DNA from: an uncultured Micrococcales bacterium
GTDB taxonomy: Bacteria > Actinomycetota > Actinomycetes > Actinomycetales > Microbacteriaceae
Direction of reading: 5' to 3'
Assembly (NCBI GenBank): GCA_903927775.1
Contig: CAIYOE010000047.1
Coordinates: 1-8,533 of the forward strand
DNA: 8,533 bases
The notes under the pieces: model-generated
Told to the model about the DNA's origin: nothing
Database searches by the model: none
Seen by the model: the letters and a program-made list of their open reading frames with translations, nothing else
Position numbers and translations under genes: made by a program
Shown: piece after piece, positions 6,818-8,533 of the stretch
Layout: each line of letters opens with the position of its first letter
Numbering within the stretch: position 1 is the first letter of the stretch

Positions 6818-6833
6818 ATAGCCGTTAGGCTAT
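6818..6833 (+). terminator. Small hairpin between rluD and dnaE (weak terminator or promoter dyad)
   Basis: ATAGCC (6818-6823) and GGCTAT (6828-6833) form a perfect 6-bp inverted repeat with the loop GTTA, followed by CTTTCT. This could be a weak intrinsic terminator for lspA-rluD. The same bases hold TAGGCT (6826-6831), which fits the TANNNT -10 element of actinobacterial housekeeping promoters and would place a dnaE transcript start about 30 nt before the gene; no good -35 is visible. The two readings cannot be separated by eye. Confidence 0.3.
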
Positions 6834-6854
6834 CTTTCTAAAGGGTTTTTACAC

Positions 6855-6859
6855 AGGAG
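6855..6859 (+). promoter_or_regulatory. Ribosome-binding site of dnaE
   Basis: AGGAG lies 10 nt before the TTG at 6870, and a second purine block, AGGTGA (6861-6866), lies 3 nt before it. A TGA at 6864-6866 is in frame with dnaE, so translation cannot begin further upstream. The next in-frame ATG (6921) would remove the essential HVHTEYS motif. TTG 6870 is therefore the start. Confidence 0.75.
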
Positions 6860-6869
6860 CAGGTGAACA

Positions 6870-8533
6870 TTGGCGCAGCAGGATTCGTTCGTTCACCTTC
6901 ACGTTCACACCGAGTACTCAATGCTCGACGGCGCCGCAAAAATCAAGCCGCTGGTAGCCGAGGCCGCCAGGTTGGAAATGCCTGCCATAGCCATTACCGA
7001 TCACGGCAATAACTTTGGCTCCTACGAATTTCACAAGGCTGCCACCGAGGCTGGCATCAAACCAATAATCGGTATCGAGGCATATATCAGCCCGGGTAAC
7101 CACCGCAGCGACCGCACCAGAGTTCGCTGGGGAGACGGCGGCGAAGACGATGTCTCTGGTGGTGGCGCGTACACCCACATGACCATGTTCGCTCAGAACA
7201 ACGAGGGCATGCACAATCTGTTCCGTCTTTCGTCTTTGGCGTCTATCGAAGGCTTCTTTTATAAGCCGCGAATGGACCGCGAGCTGCTCAACAAGTACTC
7301 CAAGGGCATCATTGCCACCACCGGTTGCGTGGGTGGCGAGGTTCAGACTCGGTTGCGTCTGGGGCAGTACAAAGAGGCGGTTGCGGCGGCGGCCGAATTC
7401 AGAGACATCTTTGGAGCCGAGAACTTCTTTGTGGAGATCATGGATCACGGCATCCAAGTTGAGCGCAAGGTCATGGGCGATGTACTGCGTTTGGCCAAAG
7501 AACTTAACCTGCCGCTGCTTGCCACCAACGACCTGCATTACACGCACGCACACGATTCCGTGGCCCACGAGGCATTACTGTGTGTGCAGAGCGCAAGCAC
7601 GTTGCTAGACCCAAACCGATTCAAGTTCGACGGCACCGAGTTCTACCTAAAAAGCGCAGCCGAGATGCGCCAGGTTTTCCGCGACCACCCAGAGGCCTGC
7701 GACAACACGCTTTTGGTTGCGGAACGCTGCGAGGTAAGTTTTGCCAAGCGAGACCTAATGCCGCGATTCCCGGTGCCAGAGGGACACACCGAAGACACTT
7801 GGCTAGAGGCCGAGGTTCAGGCAGGAATGCTGCGCCGCTTTAACGGCAACGTTCCGGAACGCCAAGCCAAGCAGGCTGCCTACGAGGTAGATGTGATCCA
7901 GAAGATGGGCTTCCCCGGTTACTTCTTGGTGGTTGCAGACTTTATCGCTTGGGCTCGCGCTCAGGGCATCCGGGTTGGTCCGGGCCGTGGTTCGGCTGCC
8001 GGTTCTATGGTGGCCTATGCCATGGGTATCACAGAGCTAGACCCAATTCATCACGGTTTGATCTTTGAGCGTTTCTTGAACCCGGAGCGCGTGAGCATGC
8101 CGGATATCGATGTCGACTTCGATGACCGTCGACGCGGCGAGGTCATTCGCTACGTGACTCAAAAATACGGTGAAGACCGCGTAGCTCAGATCGTGACCTA
8201 CGGAACCATTAAGGCCAAGCAGTCACTCAAAGACGCTGGGCGTGTTTTGGGTATGCCGTATTCCGTGGGCGAAAAGCTAACCAAGGCAATGCCGCCCATG
8301 GTCTTGGGTCGCGATGTTTCGCTGGGCGAGTTAGTCACCAAGCCGGCGAACAAAGAAGAAGAAGCCAAGAGCCGTTACAAAGAGGGTCAGGAATTCCGCG
8401 ACCTTATTTCCAGCGATGAAGACTCGGCCAAGACCTTTGAACTGGCTCGTGGCCTAGAGGGCCTAAAGCGTCAGTGGGGCGTTCACGCTGCCGGTGTAAT
8501 CATGTCGGCGGAGCCACTGCTTGATGTGATTCC
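6870..8533 (+). CDS. dnaE: DNA polymerase III subunit alpha DnaE (3'-truncated)
   Basis: DnaE is the replicative C-family DNA polymerase. About 554 residues of the expected ~1,150-1,200 are present, and the frame is open from the TTG at 6870 to the window end. The N-terminal PHP domain spans about 7-280 and keeps nine metal-ligand positions as read by eye: H11, H13, D20, H45, E70, H103, C153, D221 and H223. In E. coli this site is degenerate; in M. tuberculosis DnaE1 it is an active 3'-5' proofreading exonuclease. The polymerase core follows with [32 protein letters not shown] (about 369-386) and [13 protein letters not shown], giving catalytic aspartates D412 and D414. The third catalytic aspartate, thumb contacts, clamp-binding and OB regions lie beyond the window. 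No intein is seen in the visible part. The gene sits 63 nt after rluD. Confidence 0.98.
   Translation, partial: MAQQDSFVHLHVHTEYSMLDGAAKIKPLVAEAARLEMPAIAITDHGNNFGSYEFHKAATEAGIKPIIGIEAYISPGNHRSDRTRVRWGDGGEDDVSGGGAYTHMTMFAQNNEGMHNLFRLSSLASIEGFFYKPRMDRELLNKYSKGIIATTGCVGGEVQTRLRLGQYKEAVAAAAEFRDIFGAENFFVEIMDHGIQVERKVMGDVLRLAKELNLPLLATNDLHYTHAHDSVAHEALLCVQSASTLLDPNRFKFDGTEFYLKSAAEMRQVFRDHPEACDNTLLVAERCEVSFAKRDLMPRFPVPEGHTEDTWLEAEVQAGMLRRFNGNVPERQAKQAAYEVDVIQKMGFPGYFLVVADFIAWARAQGIRVGPGRGSAAGSMVAYAMGITELDPIHHGLIFERFLNPERVSMPDIDVDFDDRRRGEVIRYVTQKYGEDRVAQIVTYGTIKAKQSLKDAGRVLGMPYSVGEKLTKAMPPMVLGRDVSLGELVTKPANKEEEAKSRYKEGQEFRDLISSDEDSAKTFELARGLEGLKRQWGVHAAGVIMSAEPLLDVI

Noticed and set aside
6918..7568. 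Open frame (216 codons) on the minus strand within dnaE
   Set aside because: Antisense to the highly conserved PHP domain of DnaE, with no recognisable motif and no supporting ribosome-binding site or neighbour.

Overview
The window is a compact, all-forward-strand block of bacterial housekeeping genes: the 3' end of the division and cell-wall (dcw) cluster plus the genes that usually follow it in Actinobacteria. Several features point to a high-GC Gram-positive. These are a Wag31-type DivIVA, the order ftsZ-yggS-sepF-yggT-divIVA-lspA-rluD-dnaE, a DnaE whose PHP domain keeps all its metal ligands, and frequent TTG/GTG starts. The GC content looks only moderate (mid-50s percent by eye) and the gaps are short. 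That would fit a small-genome member of Microbacteriaceae/Micrococcales, for example a freshwater planktonic 'Luna'-type actinobacterium. This placement is inference; no marker here proves it.

Layout: murC (5'-truncated, 1-885), ftsQ (890-1804), a 149-nt leader with inverted repeats, ftsZ (1954-3138), yggS/ylmE PLP-binding protein (3147-3857), sepF (3907-4344), yggT (4357-4644), divIVA/wag31 (4710-5375), lspA (5392-5880), rluD-like pseudouridine synthase (5880-6806), a 63-nt gap with a small hairpin, and dnaE (6870 to the window end, 3'-truncated). No gap exceeds 150 nt, and I see no tRNA, rRNA, mobile element, CRISPR array or foreign-looking gene.

The genes fit one theme, septal and polar growth. 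MurC makes UDP-MurNAc-L-Ala. FtsQ belongs to the divisome membrane complex. FtsZ forms the ring and SepF tethers it to the membrane. YggT is a small membrane protein that travels with this cluster. DivIVA directs polar growth. YggS keeps PLP homeostasis. LspA (lipoprotein maturation) and the RluD-like enzyme (rRNA modification) overlap by one base and are probably co-translated. DnaE, the replicative polymerase, starts what is probably a separate transcription unit.

I did not find a previously undescribed system. The points that best repay a second look are the structured leader in front of ftsZ (a 10-bp RNA hairpin inside 149 nt, with a second inverted repeat and a direct repeat), the small dyad before dnaE, the direct ftsZ-yggS junction with no pgeF/ylmD gene, and motif substitutions in LspA and the pseudouridine synthase.
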